A DNA stretch of 64,000 nt from Neofusicoccum parvum (GCA_020912385.1 CP087219.1:1178001-1242000), one strand, 5' to 3'. Numbered from the stretch's first letter, positions 1-10,632 are shown. Translations and numbers: made by a program. The notes: a model not told the origin generated them from the letters alone.

Positions 1-1421
1 CCCTCAACGACTTCGCCGCCCTCTCCCCGGGCGTGCGCAGAGCCGTCCGAGAACGGATCCAGGAGGTTTGGAGCGACGAGCGCCTGCGGGTGGAGCACGA
101 GAGCTCGTTCTTGCCCGCGGCCAGTGTGACGAATCACCTGCCTATGGACACGGTGAATTATGCAGACTACGTGTCCAGCAGGGGGCACGCCGAGAACGTA
201 GGTGTTGCCGGCCCTCTTCTGCCGTCCCGGAACGGAGAGGAACGCGGCCCCGAAAGAAAAGACTGAAACTCTCTCAACAGATGGCCGACGTCCTCAACCA
301 CCCGACCCCCATGCGCGCTCCTTTCTACCACTCCCCGCTGGGCTACTACGGGAACTCTCGCAACATCGTCGTCTCCGGGTCTCCCGTCTACCGTTTCGCT
401 GGCGTCACGGCCGGCCAATTCCAGGCCGATGGGCCAGCCCAATCTGGCGCGTCCAAGAAATTCGACTTCGAGCTCGAGCTGGGCGTGTACCTGGCGCGGC
501 CGTCGCGGATCGGGCAGCGGATCAAGCTGGACGAGGTGGACGACTACGTCTTTGGGTTTGTACTGTTGAATGATTGGAGTGGTCAGTCGCCGTTCTCCTT
601 TTCCTTTTTTCCGCCTCTCGCGCTCACCTGTCTCTTCCCCTCCCCTTTCCCTTTTTCAACCTCTCGCTCTTCGCCTCTCTCGCCCTACCTGTCTCTTCCG
701 TTCCCCTTTCCCTTTTCAACAACCTTGAAATCCCTGCCCAAGCCCCATCCCCTCCCAACGAGACAGCCCTGATGTCCCTAGCCCGCGACATCCAATCCTC
801 CGAATCCGCCGGCCCCACCGGTCCCTTCCTCGGCAAGTCCGGCTGCGTCACCGTCTCGCCCTGGATCGTCACGCTCGACGCGCTCGCGCCCGCGCGCCTG
901 CCGCGCCAGATGGCGCCGCACCTGCCCTTCGTCGACTACCTATCCGAGCCGGCCGACGACAGCCCCCCTTGCATCGATATCCGCTGCTCCGCGTCCCTGA
1001 GGCCGTCGGGGGCGGGCAAGGCCTTCCGGGCCTGCGGCACCGAGTACCGGCAGACGTACTGGACGCACCGGCAGCTGGTGGCGCATCAGACGCGGAACGG
1101 GAGCGCCGTCGGGACGGGCGATCTGCTGGGGACCGGGACCATGTCGATGTTCGAGGTGAGTTTCTGCTGTCTGCCCCGGCACTTCTCCGGAGGCGGCTTG
1201 CTGACGGGGACTTGCAGAGTGACGACTTCGGCCGCTGCTGTCTGGCGGAGCGGACGTACAACGGGACCAAGGCGATGGATGTGGGGAATGGCTTGACCAG
1301 GGCGTGGCTGGAGGATGGAGACGAGGTGAATTTGCAGGGGTGGGTGCACGATGCGAAGACGGGGGAGAGGCTGTTTGGCTTTGGCGACTGTCGGGGCGTG
1401 GTGGTGCCGTTTCCGGAGTGA
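1..1421 (+). CDS. Fumarylacetoacetase-like hydrolase, 5' end missing
   Basis: FAH-family hydrolase; the classical enzyme cleaves fumarylacetoacetate at the end of tyrosine/phenylalanine catabolism. The gene enters the window already in frame (first full codon at 3). Exons inferred: 1-197, 281-581, 782-1155, 1218-1421. Splicing the second intron restores the family motif NDWSARDIQ across the junction. Other family landmarks are NYADYVSSRGHAENV (substrate and metal side), PLGYYGNSRNIVVSG, FELELGVYL (paired metal-binding Glu), PFLGKSGCVTVSPW and GTGTMSMFE. The region after HAEN lacks the usual bridge segment, and the stretch between SARDIQ and GPFLGK differs from typical FAH, so this may be a paralogue with another beta-diketone substrate. 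It converges on the FAD oxidoreductase at 1739. Family call is secure; exact substrate is not. Confidence 0.85.
612..720 (+). repeat. Imperfect 60-bp tandem duplication inside an intron
   Basis: Within the 200-bp second intron of the fumarylacetoacetase-like gene, 612-660 and 672-720 are two 49-bp pyrimidine-rich copies offset by 60 bp that differ at only a handful of positions. Both contain the core ACCTGTCTCTTCC and end in TTTTCAAC. Seen directly. Confidence 0.8.
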
Positions 1422-1738
1422 GTGTTGGACGGGCTGCATGCTGTATATGGCCTCTTGCGAGGGCGTTGCGTCGACAAATGGGAGCGCGTTTGACCTGCAA
1501 ATTGGCACACGGGCTCTCTTGGTCGTGAGTATAGAGAGGGTGAGAGCTCCAACCTAAGACGCTGCTGCGGCTATCGATCCCATTCTCCCTTTGCACAAGA
1601 TACAGCGGCTACCACATCGCTCCCGCCGAAGGTTTCCACAACCAAATTAGCGGTGAGAAGGCCTCGCGAGCAACCACTGGGCGATGGAATTGGAGAAGAC
1701 TGCGACCAAGAAGAAAGGAGAGCAAAAAAGGAAAAGAT

Positions 1739-3227
1739 CTACTGGCGTGCGAACAAGCTCGGAGCTGCTTTGTTCGAACGTAGAGACCGGAGTCTCTCCA
1801 CATCCGGTCTGTAGCACTCGGGTAACCATCCGCTGACATCCTCACCTCGCATCATACCAGCAAGCGCTTCGCCACTAAGCCAGCAATTCCCCATTCCGTA
1901 TCCGTTAAAGCCTGCTGCAATCCATTCTCCTCCCTCTCCACGCCCCGTGGCGTCTTCCGGCAAACGCCCTACCAGTGGTACGCCGTCGGTGGTGAAGCCC
2001 ATGATGCCCGACCACTTGCTCTTGACGGTTGGTCCCTGACCGCCCTTCCACGTCTCAGCGCCGAATTCAGTCGAGAGCATGCTCTGCAAAGTGCGCAAGG
2101 AGCTTGCCGATATCTCACTGTCATCACTGGTCAGGATGCCATTGATACCATCCGTCTCCCCACCTATGAAAACGTCCCCGGTGTTGCCGTTCTGTTGCAT
2201 GTAATGCAGACCTAGATCGTAGACCTCCGTAGCCGAATCGAAGCTTCCAGCTCTGTAGAAGCTTACCGCTCTGCTGTTTCCTTGGTTTGGGAACGAAGGA
2301 CCCCAGTCTTGTACGGTCATTGTGCCGCGTAGAGGATAGAGGTTGCCGCGGAGGAGAGGGAGGAGATGTCCGGTGTGCCCGTTGGTGCAGTAAGCAACCT
2401 CTACCGCTTTGATATCCCCTCGCCGAGACTCGACAAGGTAGGGGTAATCCGTCTCTGGTGCAGAGGAAACAGACGTGACGGGTGTCCAGGTTTCGATACG
2501 GAGACGGTCAGGGTACCTCTCCAGGAGCAGAGACCAGACGCTAGTGACGAGGCGGTACGGCCAAAGAGCTCCGGCTTTAGCGATTCCACCCCCAGCGATG
2601 TTGCACAGCTTGTAGTTCTGTCCGTCTGTGTTGGTGTGACGCACAGAGTGGCAGGTCGACGGTACGATGGAGAGTCAGACTCACCTTCTCCAGATCACTT
2701 CGGTCCACCAGTCTCACCTGCCCTCTCCACTTCTCCGGCATGTGCCGCTCGAAGGCTTCCAGAGACCCTTCGAGATCACCCAATGCCGCGGCATCACGCA
2801 GAGCTAGAACTTTATCTACCCGTCTGATTTCACTTGCCTCCTCGACCTCAGGCCCGCACTCCCTAGCCACCTCAAACACCCTCTCGACATTTTCCAACGT
2901 AAACGATGCAATCTTGACCGCCATTTCCGTTCCAAAAGTGGCGCGCAAGGAAGAAAAGTCGCGGACCGCCGAAGACACGAGATGGCCTCCGTTGCGGCCG
3001 GTAGCGCCGCTGGCCAATCCTCGCGCCTCGCAGACGACGATGCTGGCACGTGGATCCTTCTCGAGCAGTGCCTTGACAAGACTGCAAGCGGTGATCCCGG
3101 AGCCGATCACCACAGTGCCGGCTGCGCTGGGAAGCTCCGACGAACGCACGCCGGAGAGGGGATGCGGCGGAGACTGCCAGAAAGCCGGTGTTGGCTGAGC
3201 GTGGGGAAGGCCCGGATCGGCGCGCAT
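1739..3227 (-). CDS. FAD-dependent oxidoreductase, DAO (glycine/D-amino-acid oxidase) family
   Basis: Predicted 473-aa flavoenzyme of the DAO superfamily, which oxidises amines or amino acids; substrate unknown. Exons inferred: 3227-2685 and 2617-1739, joined through a 67-bp intron with a GTGAGT donor. The start is the ATG at 3227; the frame is open further upstream but without another ATG. The N-terminal Rossmann motif VVIGSGITA lies at about residues 39-47, followed by EARGLASGATGRNGGH, the typical FAD-contacting segment. Later landmarks are AGALWPYRLV, the mid-protein CTNGHTG and the C-terminal FTTDGVPLVGRLP...AAGFNGYGMGNCWLSG. No signal peptide or membrane segment is visible, so cytosolic or peroxisomal. 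It is convergent with the fumarylacetoacetase-like gene, with about 320 bp between the stops. Confidence 0.85.
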
Positions 3228-3278
3228 ACGGCTGGCAATCCGGGAAGACAGGTCTGCAGAGCGATTGTGAACCGTCAA

Positions 3279-3700
3279 CAGTGTTTACCCTTGGCTCGTT
3301 GCAGCGTGCCAAACCGGCATCGGAAAAGAGTGCATGGACAAGAAGGCTGGGGGAAGTAGGGTGTTTAAGGTGCGAAATTCGCCCGAGTGTACCTCTCGTG
3401 CGGCCATGTGCGGAGGCCGTCCATGCCACCGCGCCTCGCAAGGGGGGGATTCCGTACCTTCTGAAGGCATCGGGAACAACACGCCTGAATTCGATGAGCT
3501 TTGTCGAAAGGTCCGTTCTATAGTCAACCACGACGACTAGTGGGATGCAGAACGGCCGCTCTAATGGCTTAGAGGATGCACCGCCATCATTTACCGAGCT
3601 TGCACACGGGCGCGGAACCCTGGTCGAAGCTCGGAACTACATTCCAAATGCGGGGTTCGGCGGCAGGTACGGGGCACTACTAAATGTACAATTCGATGGT
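3279..3700. other. Upstream region of the FAD oxidoreductase gene, no gene seen
   Basis: GC-balanced sequence between the start of the minus-strand FAD oxidoreductase gene and the AT-rich repeat block. Only short overlapping open frames on both strands, without recognisable domains. Presumed promoter of the oxidoreductase gene. Confidence 0.5.
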
Positions 3701-4862
3701 CCTATTAGCCGGGCAGCGCTAATCATAGCCTATATAATTATATAATAAAAGTCTAAGCGCGTTAAGTAAAATCACGTAAATTTATATTTATTAGGGCTTA
3801 ATCTTAGAATAATCACTAAAAGGTTTATTACACTATATATATTAAGCTAAGACTTAAAAAGAAGAAGAAGAAGAATAAAAAAAAAAACTTAAATATAAAA
3901 AAGACTTAGTATTATATAACTATTAATAATCCTCTAAGGCTTCTTCTAAGGCTTTAAACTTTAATATTATTTTTCTTTCCCTCCTCTTCCCCTCTTTCTA
4001 TTTTTAGACGGTATCGGGTTTAATTCTTAGTAGAGATAGATCTTTTTCTATTATAGAGAGATATATAAGGTAAAAAAATAAAAAACTTTAATATTAAACG
4101 ACTATATAGTATAGTTAGAAACTTAGCTAACCGGTAGTATATAATAGATAGATAAATTTATTTTCTTCCCGATATAGCTCCCTTTCGGGTCTATACGGGG
4201 TAGGCTATCTACGATATTTTATATAAGAGGGAAAACCTAGTCTTCTAGATAAAAAACCCCTTCTTTCTTCTTAGGTTAGTTACTTCTTTATATTCCGTTT
4301 TTCCTACTTACTAGTAGAAGCTACTATAGTAGTCTTATATTAGCTAGGTATTAACCTTAGCTCTCTCTTTCTCCTATATCCTAGTACTAGTCCTCCTAGT
4401 TAAGATCCTAGTTCTTCTAGTAGTTCTCCTAGTAGATCTTCTTAGCCTCCTAGTCTATCTCTCTTACTAGACTAAATTAGTTTAGTAGCCCTAGGTATAG
4501 AAACTACTTTATTACTACTTAGACCCCTTTCTTTATTAATAGAAGGGTGTGGTAGTCTATAGTTTCTACTAGTTATAGTATCTGTACTCTACCTTCTTAG
4601 AAGTATAGGTAGAATAGGAGGATGTGCTTTAGTATTTATCTATACTAGCTATATAGGTAGGCTGGGCTAGGGTGGCCTAGTACTTTACGCCTAGAGAGAA
4701 AGTCTTTAAGGCTAATATATTTAGTGTATAGTAGGGTAAGGAGAGTATTTTATAGTTTAGTAAGTTTACTATAGAGCTACCTAATTTTTAGATTCTAGAA
4801 TATACTCTAGGCTACTAGCTTATTTCTTCTCTTCTATCTAGTTTACTTTATCTACCTCTTCT
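3701..4862. mobile_element. AT-rich RIP-degraded repeat relic
   Basis: Composition changes abruptly near 3700 from GC-balanced genic DNA to very AT-rich sequence dominated by TA, CTA and TAG words, with stops in all frames. This is the pattern left by repeat-induced point mutation (C-to-T) on transposon copies. It holds no open frame and I could not assign it to a family; weak traces of coding-like composition can be read on both strands, but none is convincing. It ends at the 5' LTR of the chromovirus at 4863. Confidence 0.65.
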
Positions 4863-5046
4863 TGTTAGAGTCTAGAGCCTCGAGAGAAGCCTCAGAGGAT
4901 CATCGGCAGGTCATGTGATGCCAAGAACTCCTTGTATTTAAGTCGTTCTCTTCTTCTTTCTACTTCTTCTTCTCTCCTTAAGTCTTAGCTTAACGTACAT
5001 AGCGCAATAAACCTTTCAGTGATCATCCTGAGGTTGAGCCCTGACA
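4863..5046 (+). repeat. 5' LTR of the chromovirus (184 bp)
   Basis: Begins TGTTAG and ends CTGACA, and matches the 3' LTR at 10661-10841. Contains a TATA-like TATTTAAG (4935-4942), a CT-rich tract, the 11-base AAGTCTTAGCT (4980-4990) complementary to the primer site, and an AATAAA signal (5006-5011). The U3/R boundary is inferred to lie near 4980. Confidence 0.93.
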
Positions 5047-5048
5047 AT

Positions 5049-5059
5049 AGCTAAGACTT
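5049..5059 (+). other. Primer-binding site, predicted self-priming
   Basis: Two bases after the 5' LTR, AGCTAAGACTT (5049-5059) is the exact reverse complement of AAGTCTTAGCT at 4980-4990 in the LTR, repeated at 10775-10785 in the 3' LTR. In Tf1/sushi elements the first 11 nt of the mRNA fold back onto such a site and prime reverse transcription instead of a tRNA. The LTR copy lies about 45 bp downstream of the TATA-like box, where a transcript 5' end is expected. Confidence 0.75.
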
Positions 5060-5105
5060 CAAACCCATTGGACTCACTGGACATCGGATCATTGGTACAG
5101 TCGCG

Positions 5106-5186
5106 CACTGGAATCACTGGAATCACTGGAATCACTGGAATCACTGGAATCACTGGAATCACTGGAACTACTGGAATCACTGGAGA
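5106..5186 (+). repeat. 9-bp minisatellite in the gag leader
   Basis: Nine tandem copies of a 9-bp unit (CACTGGAAT): six perfect, then CACTGGAAC, TACTGGAAT and CACTGGAGA. It sits between the primer site and the gag start codon (5204). Read in another frame it would give Gly-Ile-Thr repeats, but that frame has no ATG and is not the gag frame. Confidence 0.9.
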
Positions 5187-5203
5187 CAACGGGATCAACG
5201 ACA

Positions 5204-6418
5204 ATGGTCAACGAACAGCAAATACAAGAGCAGCAGGCTCAAGAGCCTCAAGGAATAATGCAGATACTGCAACAGATGATGACGAGGATGGACACCCTCA
5301 CCAACGAGCTCACACAGCTAAAGAAGGACAAGCAGAATCCTCTCCAGGTAGGGGATATCCAAACCCCCTCTACGCAACCCTCAGAGGAGGCTGGGGAAAA
5401 GGAGGCTAAACAGGAGGCTGGGAAAAAAGAGGCTGGAATAACCGGAGACACCTCGGGCCTACAGGCCCCTGAGTCAGGATTCACCAGCCACCACACCAAG
5501 ACAGGCCCCACCAAGAATCTCGGTCCTTTGGCTGAATACTCAGGCAATAGAGATGAGTTGAAGCCTTGGATTACCCAAGCTCAAGCAAAGCTTACAGTGG
5601 ACTACGCAACCTGCACTGAAGCTACGAAGTTTTTCATGCTCCATAACCGGCTGAGAGACGAAGCAGCGCGTCAGTTACAGCCCTGGGTACAAGCTACCAC
5701 CAACACAAGCAGTATGACTGCTCAGTGCCTACTGGACCAACTACGCCTATCATTTGGCGACCCCCACGTGCAAGAAAAGGCCCAGCGTAAGCTGCATAAG
5801 CTGCGCCAAACCAACAAGCCTTTCATGGAATACTTCACTGAGTTTCGCAAACTGGTACTGGAGGCAGGAGGTACCCACTGGCCAGACGAGATCCTGAAAG
5901 CCTACTTAGAAGCAGGACTCAGCCAAGAGCTTCAGCATAGCATGATTGGCCTTGGAAGCATGAGCCAGTCCTTTAAGGACTACTGCACTGAGCTGAAACG
6001 TGTTAGTGATCAACTGGAGGCATTCAACCTGCGCAACAATGGCAAGAAAGCCCAGCAGGACTGGAAGCAAGGCTGGTGGCGTGGTCAGAATAAGGTTGGC
6101 TCGGCAGGGTCCACTAGCAGGCAGCCAGGGTCCAAGCAGCCAAAACCAACGACGCCCCAACACGATAACATGGATTGGGAACCTACTGGGCCGGCCAAGG
6201 CAGCCCAAGGGCGCCGTGTCAAGTGGGTGGATGATCAAGAGATGCAGAAACGAAAGGAGGAACACCGTTGCCTACGCTGTGGCGACTCGACGCATCTGAT
6301 TGCCCAATGCCCCTGGCTACTACTAAGGAGACCCGCACGCTTTGCAAAGCCTGCCCAGCAGGAGGGACACGTGGGACCGCAACTGGAAGACATGGAGGAT
6401 AATGAGACTTCCTCCTAG
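5204..6418 (+). CDS. Chromovirus Gag polyprotein
   Basis: A 404-aa Gag: structural protein that packages the retrotransposon RNA. The N-terminus is Gln/Glu-rich with a short coiled coil (about 1-50) and an acidic low-complexity linker. The retrotransposon gag/capsid domain runs from about residue 105 (PLAEYSGNRDELKPW) to about 275 and includes FGDPHVQEKAQRKLHKL. A single CCHC zinc knuckle, CLRCGDSTHLIAQC (C-x2-C-x4-H-x4-C), lies near residue 360 for RNA binding. The ATG at 5204 follows the minisatellite leader. The stop at 6416-6418 overlaps pol by about 12 nt, with pol in the -1 frame. The frame is intact. Confidence 0.9.
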   Translation: MVNEQQIQEQQAQEPQGIMQILQQMMTRMDTLTNELTQLKKDKQNPLQVGDIQTPSTQPSEEAGEKEAKQEAGKKEAGITGDTSGLQAPESGFTSHHTKTGPTKNLGPLAEYSGNRDELKPWITQAQAKLTVDYATCTEATKFFMLHNRLRDEAARQLQPWVQATTNTSSMTAQCLLDQLRLSFGDPHVQEKAQRKLHKLRQTNKPFMEYFTEFRKLVLEAGGTHWPDEILKAYLEAGLSQELQHSMIGLGSMSQSFKDYCTELKRVSDQLEAFNLRNNGKKAQQDWKQGWWRGQNKVGSAGSTSRQPGSKQPKPTTPQHDNMDWEPTGPAKAAQGRRVKWVDDQEMQKRKEEHRCLRCGDSTHLIAQCPWLLLRRPARFAKPAQQEGHVGPQLEDMEDNETSS

Positions 6419-9030
6419 CAGTCGGAAAACTGAAAGCTCCTGTCAAAAAACGCAGGCAGGAGCTAACAGTGGAGGAAAAGCAGGAAGCACAGAATGAATA
6501 GCACAAGCAACAACCTAAATTGGAACAGGATTCACTTCTCACTTCAGTTATGATCAATAAAGAGACTTTTGGAAAAGCTCTTGCTGATACTGGTTGTGAA
6601 TTCTACGCTGTAATGAGCCATAAATTCGCTGAACGCTGTAACCTCCCGCGTATTAAAATCTCACCAAGGACACTAGACGGACTAACACCAACTGGGTGGA
6701 AGATCAATGAAGTTGCCTGGGCTGAAGTCGACATTAGGGGCCATCATCAAAAGCGCATGTTCTTCTATATCGTCCCAAGACTCTCTGGCTGTGATCTTAT
6801 GCTAGGGAGCCCCTGGATGGTGCAAGAAAAAGCAGTACTTGACCAGAGCGAACGAACCATCACCTTCAAGGATACTGGATTGACTGTAAAGCAAGACACT
6901 GATCTCCCTAAGTCTCAAGGCAAGCTAATTGGAGCTGCTGCCTTTTGCCACCTTATGAGGCTTGGAAAAAAGAAAGGATATCAGATCTTTACAGCCAGCC
7001 TCGCGGATATCAACAAGGCCTTACAGGAGAAGCCCCTTATGGATTTCCGAAGCCAGTTACCTAGCTGGGTAGACCCTAAACGGATCAGTCTATTTGACAA
7101 GAAAGAGGCGGAAAAACTCCCACCGCACCGACCTGGAATTGACCATCAAATTGAACTGGAAAAGGATACCAACGGCAAGACACCTGATGCCCCATGGGGA
7201 CCTTTATATAATATGTCTCGTGATGAGCTTCTTGTACTAAGGAAGACTCTTAACGAGCTACTAGATAAAGGCTTTATCCGTGTAAGCAACTCGCCAGCAG
7301 CAGCACCTGTCCTCTTTGTAAAGAAACCTGGAGGAGGCCTTCGTTTCTGCTGTGACTACCGGGCTCTTAATCGGATTATAAGAAAGGACCGCTATCCCCT
7401 ACCACTGATCCAGGAGACACTTAATCGAATTAGTAAGGCTAAGTGGTTTACGAAGCTCGACGTGAGTGCTGCCTTCCACCGGATACGAATTGCGGAAGGA
7501 AGCGAGTGGTTAACGGCATTCCGAACACGCTTTGGGCTCTTTGAATGGCTGGTAACACCATTTGGACTGGTAAACGCGCCAAGCACCTTTCAACGGTATA
7601 TCAACTGGACCCTAAAGGACTTCCTAGACGACTTTGTCTCAGCTTACGTTGACGACATCCTAATCTTTACGGATGGATCGCGCCGGGAGCACCGCGAGAA
7701 GGTGAACAAGGTACTAGAGAAGCTGGACACTGCAGGCCTACAACTTGACCTAAAGAAATGCGAATTTGAAGTCCAGTCCACTAAGTATCTTAGGTACATC
7801 ATCGAGGCCGGACAAGGCATCCGCATGGATCCAGAGAAGGTTAGAGCAATTCAAGAATGGAAAGCCCCAACGACTGCAAAGGGGGTACTTGGGTTCCTCG
7901 GCTTTGCCAATTTTTACCGAAGGTTTATCAAGGGGTTTTCAAACCTAGTATCTCCCCTGGTCTCCCTAACAAGAAAGAACACCGTTTTCCAATGGAGTCA
8001 AGAGGCCAATGCCGCATTTGAGAAACTAAAGAAGGCCTTTATCACTGCACCAGTCCTTATACAATTCGATCCAGAGCGAGAAACAATCCTCGCAACGGAC
8101 TCATCTGGTTACTGCACAGGAGGAGTGCTCCAACAATTTGATAACGACGGCTTTCTACGACCAGTAGCGTTCTTTTCAAAGAAGAATCTCCCAGCAGAAT
8201 GCAACTACCCGATCTATGACAAGGAACTACTTGCGGTGGTTAAGTGTTTACGCCAGTGGGATGCCGAACTAAAAGGACTTCATCAGTTTAAGATTTTCAC
8301 TGATCATAAGAACCTGGAATACTTTACCACAGCAAGAAGGCTTTCTGAAAGGCAGATTCGATGGTGGAGAGAGCTTAGCCGCTTCTCCTTTATCATTGAA
8401 TATACCCCAGGGAAAACTAATGGATTGGCAGACGTATTGACAAGAAGGGACCAAGACTTGCCTACAACAGATATGGATGAGAGACTTGAACAAAGAACGG
8501 CTCAATTGCTTCAGTTAATACCCCACGGATTGGTCCTCAACACTGGATCACCAGAGGACCCTGAAGAACAAGAATGGAGCAATGAAGAGTCACTTCTATC
8601 TGAAGAAGCCATGGCAGTTAAACCTCGACAAGCACGACCAGGACAACAGGTACGAGAACCTCCTTCCCTAGAGGATCAATGGCAAGAGGCACTCCAGCAG
8701 GACCAGACGTTAAGGCAACTCCGAGAAGCAGTACAGCAAGGAGAAAGAACATTTCCCCTAGAGTTTACTACAAAGTTCAAGGTCTCAATCACTGAGTACT
8801 CACTGGACAACCAAGGGAGCCTCCTCTTCAGGGATAGGAAATGGGTACCAGACTCTGAGCCACTGCGAACGAGAATCATTCAAGAGATGCACGACTCCCC
8901 CCTCTCAGCACATCCTAGACGTATCCAAACAGTCTCTCTCGTGGCAAGGCATTTCTTCTGGCCAGGATTTGTCAATAATGTCCGGAGGTTCTGCCGGAAC
9001 TGTGATGTCTGTGGAAGGACCAAGGTCTAG
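6406..9030 (+). pseudogene. Chromovirus pol, N-terminal part: protease, RT, RNase H, integrase zinc domain
   Basis: Pol is in the -1 frame relative to gag. It is open from about 6406, interrupted by TAG at 6499-6501, then open to TAG at 9028-9030. Domains in order: aspartic protease (ALADTGCEFYAVMS), reverse transcriptase (WFTKLDVSAAFHRIRI; catalytic YVDD near 7645), RNase H (ATDSSGYCTGGVLQQF; YDKELLAVV; FTDHKNLEYF) and the integrase zinc-binding segment ending FCRNCDVCGRTK. The second TAG falls where relatives have a residue just before a conserved RKQGLLKPL segment, so it is a point nonsense change, not the natural end. No canonical slippery heptamer is obvious in the 12-nt overlap. The copy is probably non-autonomous unless the stops are read through. 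Confidence 0.88.
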
Positions 9031-10182
9031 AGGGACAGGAAGCAAGGGCTGCTCAAGCCGTTACTAGTACCAAGCCGTCAATGGAGAGAGATCTCTATTG
9101 ACTTTACTGGGCCACTGCCATCTAGTAACGGTTGCGAAATGCTTATGGTAATAACCGACCGCCTAGGAAAAGGAGTAATCCTTGAGGCCTGCCCAAATAC
9201 TGAAACGGAAACCATTGCAAGGCTGTTCATTGGATGCTTCTACCGGAATCATGGTGTCCCAGCAGCAATCGTATCTGATAGGGGAACGCAATTTGTGAGC
9301 CTTCTTTGGCAACGTATTTGTCAACTGCTTAAGATCAAGAGACGTATCTCAACGGCCTACCACCCCCAAACGGATGGATCAACGGAAAGAATGAACACTG
9401 AAGTAGCAAGGAAACTCGCATTGTTTGTGGATCACCACCAGCAAGACTGGGCGGACTGGTTACCGGTTGTTCAGCTGGCCCTCAATGGAAGAACGTCAAC
9501 AACGACTCAGGCAAGCCCCTTCTTCCTCTCCCATGGGTTCCACCTCGAGCCACTGGAACTGCTTGAGGATATTCAACCCAATGACCCCCACAGGGACTCC
9601 CCAGTGGCAAGAGCGGAGGCAATTGTAGCCAAGATCAAAGAAGTCACGGACTGGGCGCAGATGTCCATGGCAGAGGCTCAACAGGAACAAGAGAGGCAAG
9701 CCAACCGGCAGAGAAACCCTTCACCTGCGTACAAAGTAGGTGACAAGGTCTGGCTACACCTACGGAACCTGAAGACGGATAGGCCAAGCAAGAAACTCGA
9801 TGATAAGGCAGCAAAATTCACTATCATTGAGGTAGTTGGATCTCACAACTACAAACTGGATATCCCTGGAGCAGTACACAATGTCTTCCACGTAGACCTC
9901 CTCCGGCCGGCAGGAATGGACCCACTACCAAGCCAAGTACAGGACGACTATCAACCCCCACCAGTCCAAGTGGACGGCCAGGACGAATGGGTAGTAGAGG
10001 CAATCCTAGGCGAGAGAATAGCAAAAAGACCGAGTCAACAAAGGCGCCAGCTACAGTATCAAGTTAAATGGGAAGGGTATGCTCGGCCAACATGGGAACC
10101 CGCATCAGCACTGAAGGACACAGCAGCGCTGGACTCCTACCTGGAACAAAGGAACCAGCAACGAACCCCACAGGAACTCTAG
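9031..10182 (+). pseudogene. Chromovirus pol, C-terminal part: integrase core and chromodomain
   Basis: Same frame as the preceding segment, separated from it only by the TAG at 9028. Integrase catalytic core: first Asp in ISIDFTGPLP, second in IVSDRGTQF, Glu in STERMN, matching the D,D-35-E triad, with the usual AYHPQTDG segment. The C-terminal integrase region has the GPY/F-like stretch (YKVGDKVWLHLRNLKT...HNVFHVDLLRP). It ends in a chromodomain, EWVVEAILGERI then LQYQVKWEGYARPTWEPAS, about residues 290-340 counted from the ATG at 9139. Chromodomains steer integration of this group towards modified chromatin. An ATG exists at 9139, but the conserved frame starts upstream of it, so it is not the natural start. 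Confidence 0.88.
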
Positions 10183-10632
10183 CACCAAGATTGGACTGAC
10201 AGGCAACTGAACGAGAACTGGCAGTGAGCAAAAAGACAAGCGGTTTGGCCCGGCCGAAGCCGAGCCCGATCCAGGTAACATTGATCCTTCCTATGAACCA
10301 GCAGTGAACTGCGAGACGACAGTACTAGGTCACCTGGTCGGGCATTACAGACCACTGGACGGAATCCGCCAGTGCCGGAGAACCCTCTTCCTGTCAACAG
10401 ACAGGCCCTCAATTCGACAGCCAGTTGACAAGCCTGTAACAGCCTATCAAGTGAGAGATGTCACCACCTCAACGTAACGTACTACCGTCGCATGCTGCCG
10501 GTCAGCCAAGTTTCCAACTACGCCATGTAGCCGTTTGATGTCAAAGTCCTTCGCTTTTTCACCTTGTATACCCCTCTATAATGGAAGAAGATCCGCCCCC
10601 ACTGAGAATTGAACCCGACACTGTCTAAAAAC
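10183..10632 (+). other. Chromovirus 3' untranslated region
   Basis: About 450 bp between the pol stop and the polypurine tract. No open frame with recognisable content; composition resembles the rest of the element. Confidence 0.6.

Noticed and set aside
5106..5186. CRISPR-like array
   Set aside because: Units are 9 bp and contiguous without spacers, in a eukaryotic retrotransposon leader.
5068..5409. Gly-Ile-Thr repeat protein in the retrotransposon leader
   Set aside because: No ATG; the frame differs from gag and simply reads through the 9-bp minisatellite.
9139..10182. Independent integrase gene starting at the ATG at 9139
   Set aside because: Conserved integrase sequence in the same frame begins upstream of this ATG, directly after the TAG at 9028.
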